DNA from: JBDREF01 sp043820045
GTDB taxonomy: Bacteria; Planctomycetota; Phycisphaerae; Sedimentisphaerales; Anaerobacaceae
Direction: 5' to 3'
Length of the DNA: 12,299 bases
Assembly (NCBI GenBank): GCA_043820045.1
Contig: JBDREF010000147.1
Span: 1-12,299, forward strand
Part shown: one piece after another, positions 5,184-12,299 of the stretch
Numbering within the stretch: the stretch's first letter is position 1
How the letters are laid out: every line of letters begins with the position of its first letter
Position numbers and translations under genes: made by a program
The notes under the pieces: generated by a model
Database searches by the model: none
Seen by the model: only the letters and a program-made list of their open reading frames with translations
What the model was told of the DNA's origin: nothing

Positions 5184-7064
5184 GTGTATAAGAGGCTTAT
5201 CATATTGTCGGTCATAATCCTGGCGGCCCTGTGCGGGCTGGTCTGGATGGGATATCACTCTATCCGGATACGAGCACAGGGTATGGCCGGTGCGCGTCTG
5301 GGCGAATTTGCCGCCGTAGCGGAACAAATCAGGTTGGATGTTAAGCGTAAGCTCGACGATTTTCTCCGGACGGAACAAAATCGCCCCTACACCGATTATC
5401 AATCTTACTATGTCCCTGACTATATCGCGCCCCCTGGGGCCAGGCCCGGTCAGCAGCAGATGCCCGTGCTGCGTTCACCGCTGGTGGGCAAGCTGGAGAA
5501 CGGCCTTGCCTACGGCAATTTTCAAATTGAGCCGGACAGAAGCATCATCACGCCAAACGACAACTTCGAACAAGAACAGAATGTCGCCGACTCTGAGGAC
5601 AGGTTGTCCCTGGGACCCCTTACGGGGAACGCGGAGGTGCTGTCGAACAGAAAGAACATAGAAGACAACGTGCTGCCGGCGCTCGACCGTATGATGCCCC
5701 TGGGGCGCGATAAGGACAAGTTACCTCAAAGCCAGCGAGCACAGAGCTATCCCGTCGAGAGTTTGCAGAGCCAGAGTCAGCAGACTCAGGTCATTGAGCA
5801 AGAGCGTTCCGTTCTCGAACAGAACAAAATTCTTAATATGGCCCCTCCACCGCAGCCAGGGCCTGGCCCCAGGGGCGTGCAGCAAGGGCCGGAACAAGAA
5901 TCCTACCAGGCAGAGACGGTTTCGGTGCGAATCGAGCCGTTTGTGCCGCTGGTCGTCCCCGGCGCCTGGCCCCAGGGGCGACAGGCCGGCGAATCCATCT
6001 TTGGTGGACAGGTGTTCCTGCTCAGAGGCGTGCAAATCGAAGAAAAGCACTTTCTCCAGGGCTTCCAACTAAACGAGAATAAGCTAATCGATGAGGTCAG
6101 AGAGTCAGCGTCACGATTTATGCGAGAAGGCATGAGTTTTGAACTATCGCCGATGGAAAATCCGAACACAAATGGAGCCGTCGCCTATACCGCGATATTG
6201 GATTTTGGCTTTGGCGATTTGATATTGAACTTGAAAGAAGTTGATCCGGACTGGATTCACAAACAAATCTACCATCTGCGAAACTGGTATGTCGGCATTG
6301 TGGCGGTTGTGCTCTTGGCCGTATCGTTTGGCCTGGCAAGTTTGTGGCACAACACCAGGGCGCAGATTGCGCTGGGGCAGAGGAAGGATGATTTCTTATC
6401 CGCCGTATCGCATGAGCTGAGAACCCCGCTGACCTCAATCCGGATGTACGCCGAGATGCTGGAGAAGAACTGGGTCAAATCGCCGGACAAAGCGGCCGAA
6501 TACTACGGGAATATGCGGCAGGAAAGCGAAAGGCTCGGCCGGCTCATAGAAAACGTACTGGACTTTTCGCGTATTCAGAAGCGACGCAAGACGTACGCCT
6601 TTGACATAGGCGACATCAACAGGTGCACCGCGGGTGTAATCGAAACGATGAAGCCTTACGCGGAGCTGAAAGGTTTTTCGATAGAGACCAAGTTCGGCCA
6701 ACTCGAAGAATCGACTTTCGACAGCGACGCAGTTACACAGATAGTCGTCAATCTGCTGGATAACGCAATCAAATACGCACGCAATGCCGAAGATAAGACA
6801 ATCACGGTCCGTACGAGAAACGAAGATCGGTTTGTCCTGATCGAGGTCGAGGACCATGGCCCCGGCGTCCCCCACCGTCAGCGAAAGAAGATATTCGAAC
6901 AGTTCTACCGCCTTGGAGCCGAGGCTACGCGCGAGACAAGCGGCACCGGTCTGGGTCTGGCCTTGGTGAAAACTATCGCAGAGGCTCACGATGGCTTCGT
7001 GGAAGTCATCGGGGCCAAGCCAACTGGCGCTATTTTCAGGGTAGCCCTCGCAACGAGAGTGTAG
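5184..7064 (+). CDS. Membrane sensor histidine kinase with large extracytoplasmic domain
   Basis: From GTG 5184 the product is 626 residues. Transmembrane segment 1 is at about 4-24 and segment 2 at about 368-388 (YVGIVAVVLLAVSFGLASLW). Between them lie roughly 340 extracytoplasmic residues rich in Gln, Pro and Gly, with no sensor fold I recognise. No HAMP domain is evident. After a short linker comes HisKA with the phospho-acceptor His at about residue 410 (AVSHELRTPLTSIRMYAEML), then HATPase_c with N-box NLLDNAIKYA, G1 DHGPGVP, F-box FEQFYRLG and G2 GTGLGLAL. All catalytic motifs are intact. It should autophosphorylate and pass phosphate to the regulator encoded upstream. GTG 5184 is chosen because GGTGAAG precedes it and the first helix then starts normally; TTG 5157 is possible but lacks a ribosome-binding site. 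The sensor region carries several GC-rich dyad elements in frame. Confidence 0.92.
   Translation: MYKRLIILSVIILAALCGLVWMGYHSIRIRAQGMAGARLGEFAAVAEQIRLDVKRKLDDFLRTEQNRPYTDYQSYYVPDYIAPPGARPGQQQMPVLRSPLVGKLENGLAYGNFQIEPDRSIITPNDNFEQEQNVADSEDRLSLGPLTGNAEVLSNRKNIEDNVLPALDRMMPLGRDKDKLPQSQRAQSYPVESLQSQSQQTQVIEQERSVLEQNKILNMAPPPQPGPGPRGVQQGPEQESYQAETVSVRIEPFVPLVVPGAWPQGRQAGESIFGGQVFLLRGVQIEEKHFLQGFQLNENKLIDEVRESASRFMREGMSFELSPMENPNTNGAVAYTAILDFGFGDLILNLKEVDPDWIHKQIYHLRNWYVGIVAVVLLAVSFGLASLWHNTRAQIALGQRKDDFLSAVSHELRTPLTSIRMYAEMLEKNWVKSPDKAAEYYGNMRQESERLGRLIENVLDFSRIQKRRKTYAFDIGDINRCTAGVIETMKPYAELKGFSIETKFGQLEESTFDSDAVTQIVVNLLDNAIKYARNAEDKTITVRTRNEDRFVLIEVEDHGPGVPHRQRKKIFEQFYRLGAEATRETSGTGLGLALVKTIAEAHDGFVEVIGAKPTGAIFRVALATRV
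5431..5445 (-). repeat. Family II dyad element, copy A (reverse orientation)
   Basis: On the minus strand this reads GCCTGGCCCCAGGGG, identical over 15 nt to copies at 5861 and 5965. In the kinase it is read on the opposite strand, as part of IAPPGARPGQQQ. Confidence 0.7.
5606..5633 (+). repeat. Family I dyad element, copy 2 (in the histidine kinase)
   Basis: It matches copy 1 at 26 of 28 bases and is read in the same frame, giving LSLGPLTGNA. It opens with the palindrome GTCCCTGGGAC and continues CCCTTACGGGGAAC. It sits in the extracytoplasmic region. Confidence 0.75.
5696..5706 (-). repeat. Family II dyad core, copy D (partial)
   Basis: GCCCCTGGGGC is an odd palindrome matching the 11-nt core GCCCCAGGGGC of family II on the minus strand. 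Only the core is shared, so this may be coincidence. It is read as MPLGR in the kinase. Confidence 0.4.
5861..5877 (+). repeat. Family II dyad element, copy B
   Basis: The 17-nt sequence GCCTGGCCCCAGGGGCG is identical to copy C (5965-5981). Here it is read with frame CCT-GGC-CCC-AGG-GGC, giving PGPRG inside QPGPGPRGVQQ. Confidence 0.75.
5965..5981 (+). repeat. Family II dyad element, copy C
   Basis: Identical over 17 nt to copy B, but read one frame over (GCC-TGG-CCC-CAG-GGG), giving AWPQG inside VVPGAWPQGRQ. The frame difference shows the repeat is conserved as DNA, not as a peptide. Confidence 0.75.
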
Positions 7065-7137
7065 CCGCGTAGCCCGCTCAAATCACCAAAGCCCTGTCTG
7101 TCCCAATAGTGCGGAAATCGTGAGCACCCCAAAGGAA

Positions 7138-9912
7138 TTATCGCTTCGCTTCAAAGTAGAGATAGACCGCGCCTTTGTATTTGCCCAAAGCCTCGTTCTT
7201 CTGGCTTTCCGGCCCAAACTCGTCGGCCCTTTTGAATTTCGTCCCGATGGCCGGTATGCCATGCAGCAATGAAATTCCCGTCGGCGGCAGTTCAAGTTTC
7301 GTAAGCGCCGGGTCGAGTCCGTTCTTCGGCGTATAAACGCCGAGGAAAAGGTCCTCCGTTGCATTGAGCAGTGTAATCTTTCCTTCCTGCGTTTCAAAGA
7401 CGGCCCACTGCCAGTCGGCGTAATAGCCCCGGAATTCCGGAAAGTCCCAAGCCAGCCCGGGCGTATGATCCTTGTAATCATTGCTCCAGACATCCAGCCG
7501 CCCGCCTTTGGTACGATTCTTCCAGACCCGGTACGGCCCTCTGCCGACCCATTTCATACTCTCCATCTTGCTCTCGGGGTAATCGAACGTGATGCCCATC
7601 AGGTCGAACCGGCCCTCAAGCTCGTATTGATAGTCCAGCCTCACCCAGCCGCTCGGATATATCTTCCACTTGGCATAATTCAAACCGCCGTCATATTTGG
7701 CCTCGACAAAGATGTTGTCTCCCTCCCGCCGGTGTTTCAACTCCAGCAGTCTGCTATCGTCTCCGACCAGACGCGGCCCCTTACCGAACGAAATCCGAGT
7801 CCCACCTTTCTCGACATCTGCAAGCCGGCCGCTCTCCTTGTCGAACCGCAGGCTCAATTGATCAATATTGACGACCAGATTGAGATCACTTTCGACTACT
7901 GTGATATCTGCGTTTTTCTTGGTTTCTTTGGCGAAATACTGGTGACACCGCACACAGTCCATCGGTGTTGCCCACGACCACGTCCAGACTTCCGCGCCCG
8001 AAGCGTCACGAGCTGTAAGATGAAGCGCACTGGCCTGGCCCCAATCCTCCGGCAGGTCAAGCTCCAACGCCCCGTCGCCGCCCGGTTCCACATTCGGTGC
8101 TGCGACAGACCCGGAGTTTATGACCCCGGCGAGCCGGGACTCTACTCCCTCATCAAACGGGCTCGGGAATCCGACAAGTTTCCACTCGAAACGGCACTTT
8201 TGCAGCTCCGTAAAATCATAGCGGTTCTCAATATCGATTCGCCCTGAGAAACCTTCCGGCAAATCTTCGAGCCCGATATAAATCGGAGACCATATTTCCT
8301 TGATGGTATAGAAGCTGCCTTCCTTTTGGCGATACGGGCCGAGAATGCCGTCGGGAGCATGATTGCCGTCGGTATCGATATTGCCCGCTCTATCCGTCCT
8401 TACCACGCCCTCATCCAGCAGGGCCCAGAGAAAACCGCCCGCCCCAAGCGGCGAATCAAGTATCAGATTCCAGTAGTCGTTCAGTCCCGCCCCGAGCCCT
8501 CCGTCGTACAGGCCGTGCAGGAACTCGGTGGGCATGAAAAGTGTCGAACCGCTGAGCTTTTTCCTGACGCTTTCATACCCTTCGTAGTGGTCCGTATCGA
8601 TGCCGTTGAAGTTCTCCCAGGGGTGCAGTACAGTCCGGCCCTGCGGGTCGTACAGGGCGAACTCGCCGTCGAGAGCCCGGTTCCAGCCGCCCTCATTCGC
8701 ATTGTCCCAGAAGAGAATACACGGGCGGCTGACATCCCGCGTCACCAACTCTCTAACGAGCTTTTTACCGATCTCGGTATCATAAGGCGGTTTTTGCCAG
8801 CCCCCCAATTCGTCAAGGACGTAAAGGCCCAGCTCGTCGCACGCATCGAGAAAATGCACGTCCGGCGGATAGTGTGACATCCGCACCGCGTTCATGTTCA
8901 TTTCTTTGATAATGCGGACGTCGTCATAGCTGACCTCGCGGCTCAGACATCGCCCCGAGTCGGGCCAGAAACAATGCCGATTCACCCCCTTGAGTCGGAT
9001 TTTCCGCCCATTGAGATACAACCCGTCACCGGGCCGGACCTCAAACGTGCGAAACCCAAATCGCTCGGCAGCTTTGTGAATCACAGTGCCGCCTTCAGAA
9101 AGATACAACTCGAGGTCATAGAGATGCGGCGTTTCCGCCGTCCACGGCTTAACGCCTGGCACCTTTCCCTTGAGTGTCACCTTATCCTGTCCCTTGAGCA
9201 GTTGTGCAATGAATACACCTCCACCTCCAGCTCCAGAATCCAATACCTTTGCAGTGATCTTGTCGGCACCTGTGATGTTCTTCAGATAGACATCTACGGA
9301 TAGAGCGCCGTCGGCTCGTGCGTCAATCGCGGTTCGTTCGATAAACTGTCGGGGAAAAGCCTGCAAATAGACCGGTCGATATATTCCTCCAAACACCCAG
9401 TAGTCGGCCTTTCGCTCCGCCGCCTCGACGCTTTCATTCGACGAGACCTTGCTGACGGTAACCTCCAACAAATTGTCGGCGTCAAACTTGACCAAATCCG
9501 TAATATCATACTTGAAGCGGTAGAAGCCTCCCTGATGAACAGGACCAGCGGGGCTGCCGTTGATCCATACCTGCGTGTCGGTCATCGCTCCTTCAAAAGT
9601 TATATGAATAACCTTGCCCTTCCAGCGATCCGGCAGGTCGAATCTGTAACGATACCTGCCCTGCTCGGCTGCCTTGTTTTTGTCCTGGCCGTAGTTATAA
9701 TTTCCGAACCCCTGAAACTCCCAATTCGACGGCACGCCAATCGTCGTCCATTGACCGCTCTTTCGCCCCGCAGTACAGTAGAACTCCCACGTTACAGGGT
9801 CGTCTTTTCCTTTGCCGGAGAGGTATAGAGTCTCTGTCTCCTGCGCCAGCACAAATCCTGCAAAGACGGCAAAAAACGCCAATCCTGTCACTAATACCTG
9901 TTGTCTCAGCAT
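7138..9912 (-). CDS. Secreted glycoside hydrolase family 2 protein (beta-galactosidase-like)
   Basis: The 924-residue product begins with a signal peptide (1-23, ...FAGFVLA-QE), so it acts outside the cytoplasm. Domain order is a sugar-binding jelly roll (about 25-185, with VWINGSPAG and YDITDLV), an immunoglobulin-like sandwich (190-290, ending RFGFRTFEV), a TIM barrel (about 295-560) starting LYLNGRKIRLKGVNRH, and C-terminal beta domains, the last (about 670-924) resembling the small chain of beta-galactosidases. The GH2 signature NAVRMSHYPPDVHFLDACDELG is present. E407 in DNANEGGWN fits the acid/base and E463 in MPTEFLHG the nucleophile, so it should be active. The exact sugar is not determinable; beta-galactosidase or another exo-glycosidase activity is likely. 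AAGGAAGG precedes the ATG. A CxxCH sequence lies at 653-657. The gene is convergent with the kinase and divergent from the propeller gene. Confidence 0.92.
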   Translation of the reverse strand: MLRQQVLVTGLAFFAVFAGFVLAQETETLYLSGKGKDDPVTWEFYCTAGRKSGQWTTIGVPSNWEFQGFGNYNYGQDKNKAAEQGRYRYRFDLPDRWKGKVIHITFEGAMTDTQVWINGSPAGPVHQGGFYRFKYDITDLVKFDADNLLEVTVSKVSSNESVEAAERKADYWVFGGIYRPVYLQAFPRQFIERTAIDARADGALSVDVYLKNITGADKITAKVLDSGAGGGGVFIAQLLKGQDKVTLKGKVPGVKPWTAETPHLYDLELYLSEGGTVIHKAAERFGFRTFEVRPGDGLYLNGRKIRLKGVNRHCFWPDSGRCLSREVSYDDVRIIKEMNMNAVRMSHYPPDVHFLDACDELGLYVLDELGGWQKPPYDTEIGKKLVRELVTRDVSRPCILFWDNANEGGWNRALDGEFALYDPQGRTVLHPWENFNGIDTDHYEGYESVRKKLSGSTLFMPTEFLHGLYDGGLGAGLNDYWNLILDSPLGAGGFLWALLDEGVVRTDRAGNIDTDGNHAPDGILGPYRQKEGSFYTIKEIWSPIYIGLEDLPEGFSGRIDIENRYDFTELQKCRFEWKLVGFPSPFDEGVESRLAGVINSGSVAAPNVEPGGDGALELDLPEDWGQASALHLTARDASGAEVWTWSWATPMDCVRCHQYFAKETKKNADITVVESDLNLVVNIDQLSLRFDKESGRLADVEKGGTRISFGKGPRLVGDDSRLLELKHRREGDNIFVEAKYDGGLNYAKWKIYPSGWVRLDYQYELEGRFDLMGITFDYPESKMESMKWVGRGPYRVWKNRTKGGRLDVWSNDYKDHTPGLAWDFPEFRGYYADWQWAVFETQEGKITLLNATEDLFLGVYTPKNGLDPALTKLELPPTGISLLHGIPAIGTKFKRADEFGPESQKNEALGKYKGAVYLYFEAKR

Positions 9913-9987
9913 ATTCTCGAACCTTCCTTACCGAATGATCAATTGAGTTCGCCCACACACTCTGCCAAGCATTAGACTGCATCGTCT

Positions 9988-9993
9988 ATTATA
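9988..9993 (-). promoter_or_regulatory. Candidate -10 box for the GH2 gene
   Basis: A perfect minus-strand TATAAT (9993-9988) lies about 75 bp upstream of the GH2 start. The best -35-like sequence, TTGTCG (10014-10009), is only 15 bp away, so the promoter is weak or activator-dependent. Confidence 0.4.
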
Positions 9994-10044
9994 GCTGGAA
10001 ATCTCAGCCGACAAACCAAATAACTCGTGAAGACTCAATTTCAC

Positions 10045-10072
10045 TTGAATGGTTACCCGTAATGCCTACAAT
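10045..10072 (+). promoter_or_regulatory. Candidate promoter for the propeller/helical-barrel gene
   Basis: TTGAAT (10045-10050) and TACAAT (10067-10072) are separated by 16 bp, predicting a start near 10079 and a leader of about 40 nt. The -10 overlaps the region just after the in-frame ATG at 10062, which argues against translation starting there. TATAAT at 10079-10084 is an alternative without a clear -35. Confidence 0.5.
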
Positions 10073-10118
10073 GTTCTATATAATTCATTGGAAAGGCCGA
10101 ATGATGAAAGGTGATATC

Positions 10119-12290
10119 ATGAAGACTGATCTTGTTTGCGTGGCAATCTGCGCCGTCCTCATAATCGTCCCATCAGCCTTCTCAGGGGACCTCCGGGGCT
10201 CCTATGAGGATCGACCCTTCATGCAGGATTTCGCAGAGAAAACTCCGCTCTCCGGGGAATGGGCCGGCGCGGAATTATCCGCGGTGCGCTCAGATAGAAA
10301 CGGCCGCATCCTGATTCTCTCAAACAAAGGATTGTTGCAGGTCCACAATGGAAAGCTGATAAAAGAGCGCCTTTACAGACCCATGCTGGACGTGCAAGTC
10401 AAAGGCATTGACACTTATCGTGATCAATTCGTTTACCTGACTGATAAGGCCGTGATGAGTAATGCATGGGCGGGCAAGTTCTACCTGACCCACAAAATGC
10501 CGGATGCCGGATTGTTCGAGATGGGAGGAAACTTCGATTCTCTTCTGGCGGGGGAAGACACCCTCGCTTACTTGAAGGAAGGCACGCCCGCTGACAAGAT
10601 ACAAATGGCTCTGGCTCCAGTAAAACAAATCCTGTTTGATAAGACACGCAATCGATTTCTAATCCTGTCCGACCGACAGGTCAATTGCTTCTCGCCCGGT
10701 AAGGAGAGCACAAAAGTCTTCGAAGGCGAGCATTTGAATTGCCTGGAATTGATTAATAACGACACGGTTCTTATCATCGGCGCGCAGGACGGATACCTCG
10801 AATTGGACGCAGAGTCATTCAGCCAAAAGTCAACCCTGCAAAACAAACTGCCCTGGACCGATATACGCCGTATCAAGCAGATTGGCGAATCGCTCTGGTT
10901 CGGAACGCCCAAAGGAGCTTTTGCCTTGCATGGCGACGGCCGCATGGATTACTACGCCTCCGAGCGATGGCTCGCAGACGATGCCGTCATCGACATATCA
11001 GAAGGTCCGGACGATTCGGTGCTTGTCCTTTCCAAGAGTGGGCTGGGCATTATTCACTTCAAAACGATGACTCTCCAGCAAAAAGCGGACCATTTCGACG
11101 GTCTTACGCGAGAGCGCCATATACGTCACGGCTTGAGCTGCTCGCTTGCGATGAGCGAACCCGGCGACTTATCGACTGGGACGCTCGTGGACAGCGACAA
11201 CGACGGCTTGTGGACGTCAATGTATCTGGCCGGCGAGCTTTTTCGTTACGCCGTCACCAAGTCGGACGATGCCCTCCAGAACTGCTACGAGTCCTTCGAG
11301 GCGATGGAGCGGTTGTCTTATGTCAATCCCATAGAAGGCTTTCCCTCCCGGTCTTTTGAACGCTCCGGCTATCAGTTGTCGGACAAGTCACGCTGGCAAC
11401 CGGCTGAGGATCCGAACTGGACGTGGAAAGCTACAACCAGCAGCGATGAAATTGTGGGGCATTTTTTCGTTTATAGTATCTTCGCCGAAGTAATCCCGGA
11501 CAGAGAATGGAGCAAGCGGGCAATCATCCTGATGGACGACATCATGAACCATATCGTTCAGAATGATTGGTATCTCATCGATTTCGACGGCAAGCCCACG
11601 CTCTGGGGCAAGTGGAATCCGGACTACGTCAACAAATTCCCAAAACAAGTCGGCGACCGCAGGCTCAACTCTGCCGAGATCCTCGGATTCCTGCAGACCG
11701 CATACCACTTTACCGGCAAAGAGATTTATAAGGAGAAGGCCTTTGAGTTAATGGAAAAGCACGGATATCTCGACAACATAATGATACCTGCATCCCAAAT
11801 TGGGCGCGTTCCGGGTATAGACCTGACTACCGAATGGAATCATTCCGACGATGAGCTTGCCTTTATGTCGTATTGGAATTTGTATAGATATGCCTTTACG
11901 GAAGAACTGCGAGAAAAGTACCGCAGAACAATTGCAGGCCACTGGGAAATCGAACGGCCGGAAAAGAATCCGTTGTGGAATCTGATTTACGCCGCAACCG
12001 GTGCGGCGGAATTCGATTTGGAACAGACAATCTGGAGTTTGAAAAAATTCCCGCTGGACATGATCGGTTGGTCGGTCCGGAACAGTCATCGCATGGATTT
12101 GGATCTTCTGGAACGCAATTTCCGTGAACAGACTACTCGTGAAGTCCTGCCGCCCGACGAACGTCCGATGAGCAAGTACAACGGCAACGCCTTCCGGTTG
12201 GACGGCGGCGACGGCGGACACAGCGAATACAGCGGCGACATATTCCTTCTGCCCTACTGGCTGGGGCGATATTTGAACGTGATAAGATAG
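10119..12290 (+). CDS. Secreted protein with N-terminal beta-propeller-like region and C-terminal helical (alpha/alpha barrel-like) domain, function unknown
   Basis: From ATG 10119 the product is 723 residues with a signal peptide (about 1-22, CVAICAVLIIVPSAFSG). AGGTG five bases upstream and the downstream promoter favour this start over in-frame ATGs at 10062, 10101 and 10104. Residues about 45-325 show repeated short beta motifs (NGRILILSNKGLLQVHNGK, ESLWFGTPKGAFALHGDG, DDSVLVLSKSGLGIIHF), as in two-component-regulator-type propellers. Residues about 328-720 are helical, with GLSCSLAMSEPGDLSTG, DNDGLWTSMYLAGELFRYAVT (361-381), GFPSRSFERSGY, TTSSDEIVGHFFVYSIFAE (439-457) and GWSVRNSHRMDLD. 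I recall similar domains in unnamed planctomycete and Bacteroidetes proteins. A six-hairpin glycosidase-type barrel is plausible but unproven. The gene is divergent from GH2, suggesting a shared carbohydrate role. Confidence 0.8.
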   Translation: MKTDLVCVAICAVLIIVPSAFSGDLRGSYEDRPFMQDFAEKTPLSGEWAGAELSAVRSDRNGRILILSNKGLLQVHNGKLIKERLYRPMLDVQVKGIDTYRDQFVYLTDKAVMSNAWAGKFYLTHKMPDAGLFEMGGNFDSLLAGEDTLAYLKEGTPADKIQMALAPVKQILFDKTRNRFLILSDRQVNCFSPGKESTKVFEGEHLNCLELINNDTVLIIGAQDGYLELDAESFSQKSTLQNKLPWTDIRRIKQIGESLWFGTPKGAFALHGDGRMDYYASERWLADDAVIDISEGPDDSVLVLSKSGLGIIHFKTMTLQQKADHFDGLTRERHIRHGLSCSLAMSEPGDLSTGTLVDSDNDGLWTSMYLAGELFRYAVTKSDDALQNCYESFEAMERLSYVNPIEGFPSRSFERSGYQLSDKSRWQPAEDPNWTWKATTSSDEIVGHFFVYSIFAEVIPDREWSKRAIILMDDIMNHIVQNDWYLIDFDGKPTLWGKWNPDYVNKFPKQVGDRRLNSAEILGFLQTAYHFTGKEIYKEKAFELMEKHGYLDNIMIPASQIGRVPGIDLTTEWNHSDDELAFMSYWNLYRYAFTEELREKYRRTIAGHWEIERPEKNPLWNLIYAATGAAEFDLEQTIWSLKKFPLDMIGWSVRNSHRMDLDLLERNFREQTTREVLPPDERPMSKYNGNAFRLDGGDGGHSEYSGDIFLLPYWLGRYLNVIR

Positions 12291-12299
12291 AATGCCGGG

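Noticed and set aside
7065..7137. Gap between the convergent kinase and GH2 genes checked for a bidirectional terminator
   Set aside because: No stem with a following T-run is visible on either strand.
7465..8247. 260-codon plus-strand open frame opposite the GH2 gene
   Set aside because: It is a shadow of the GH2 coding frame, with no ribosome-binding site or protein-like domain.

Overview
The window looks like chromosomal DNA of a planctomycete, most likely of the Phycisphaerae/Sedimentisphaerales type. This is inferred from protein style, not from a marker gene. The clues are a secreted beta-helix protein carrying the 'SPCIDAGDPNS...GGRVNMGAYGGT' closing motif, a secreted GH2 glycosidase, an excisionase-like HTH protein with a very long acidic tail, and an uncharacterised propeller-plus-helical-barrel secreted protein. 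No rRNA, tRNA, CRISPR array, transposase or integrase was seen.

Layout. (1) 1-865, minus: an HTH protein cut by the window edge, with a clear promoter (TTGCAT-17 bp-TACAAT) and a hairpin-rich leader. (2) 866-1180: no convincing gene. It holds that promoter and leader, plus a minus-strand terminator (993-1041) serving the genes to its right. (3) 4240-1181, minus: a secreted DUF4139-like protein, then a beta-helix/ThuA-like protein that lacks its normal N-terminus and lies in the same reading frame, separated by one TGA. (4) 4241-4415: a divergent control region with four TTTAC half-sites in two 11-bp-spaced tandem pairs of opposite orientation. (5) 4416-7064, plus: an OmpR/PhoB-type response regulator and its membrane histidine kinase. 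Both genes carry short GC-rich dyad repeats inserted in frame. (6) 9912-7138, minus: a secreted GH2 beta-galactosidase-like enzyme, convergent with the kinase. (7) 10119-12290, plus: a secreted propeller/helical-barrel protein divergent from the GH2 gene.

How it may fit together (inference). The two-component pair probably senses something outside the cytoplasm and may control itself and the divergent DUF4139 gene through the TTTAC array. The GH2 enzyme and its divergent partner look like an exported carbohydrate-processing pair. Nothing in the sequence directly ties the two halves together.

The most unusual signal is the family of small palindromic GC-rich elements. At least six copies or partial copies lie between 5051 and 5981, all inside the two signalling genes, all keeping the frame open, and read in different frames and orientations. 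This resembles palindromic elements that invade coding sequences (as Rickettsia palindromic elements do), but I do not recognise this family.
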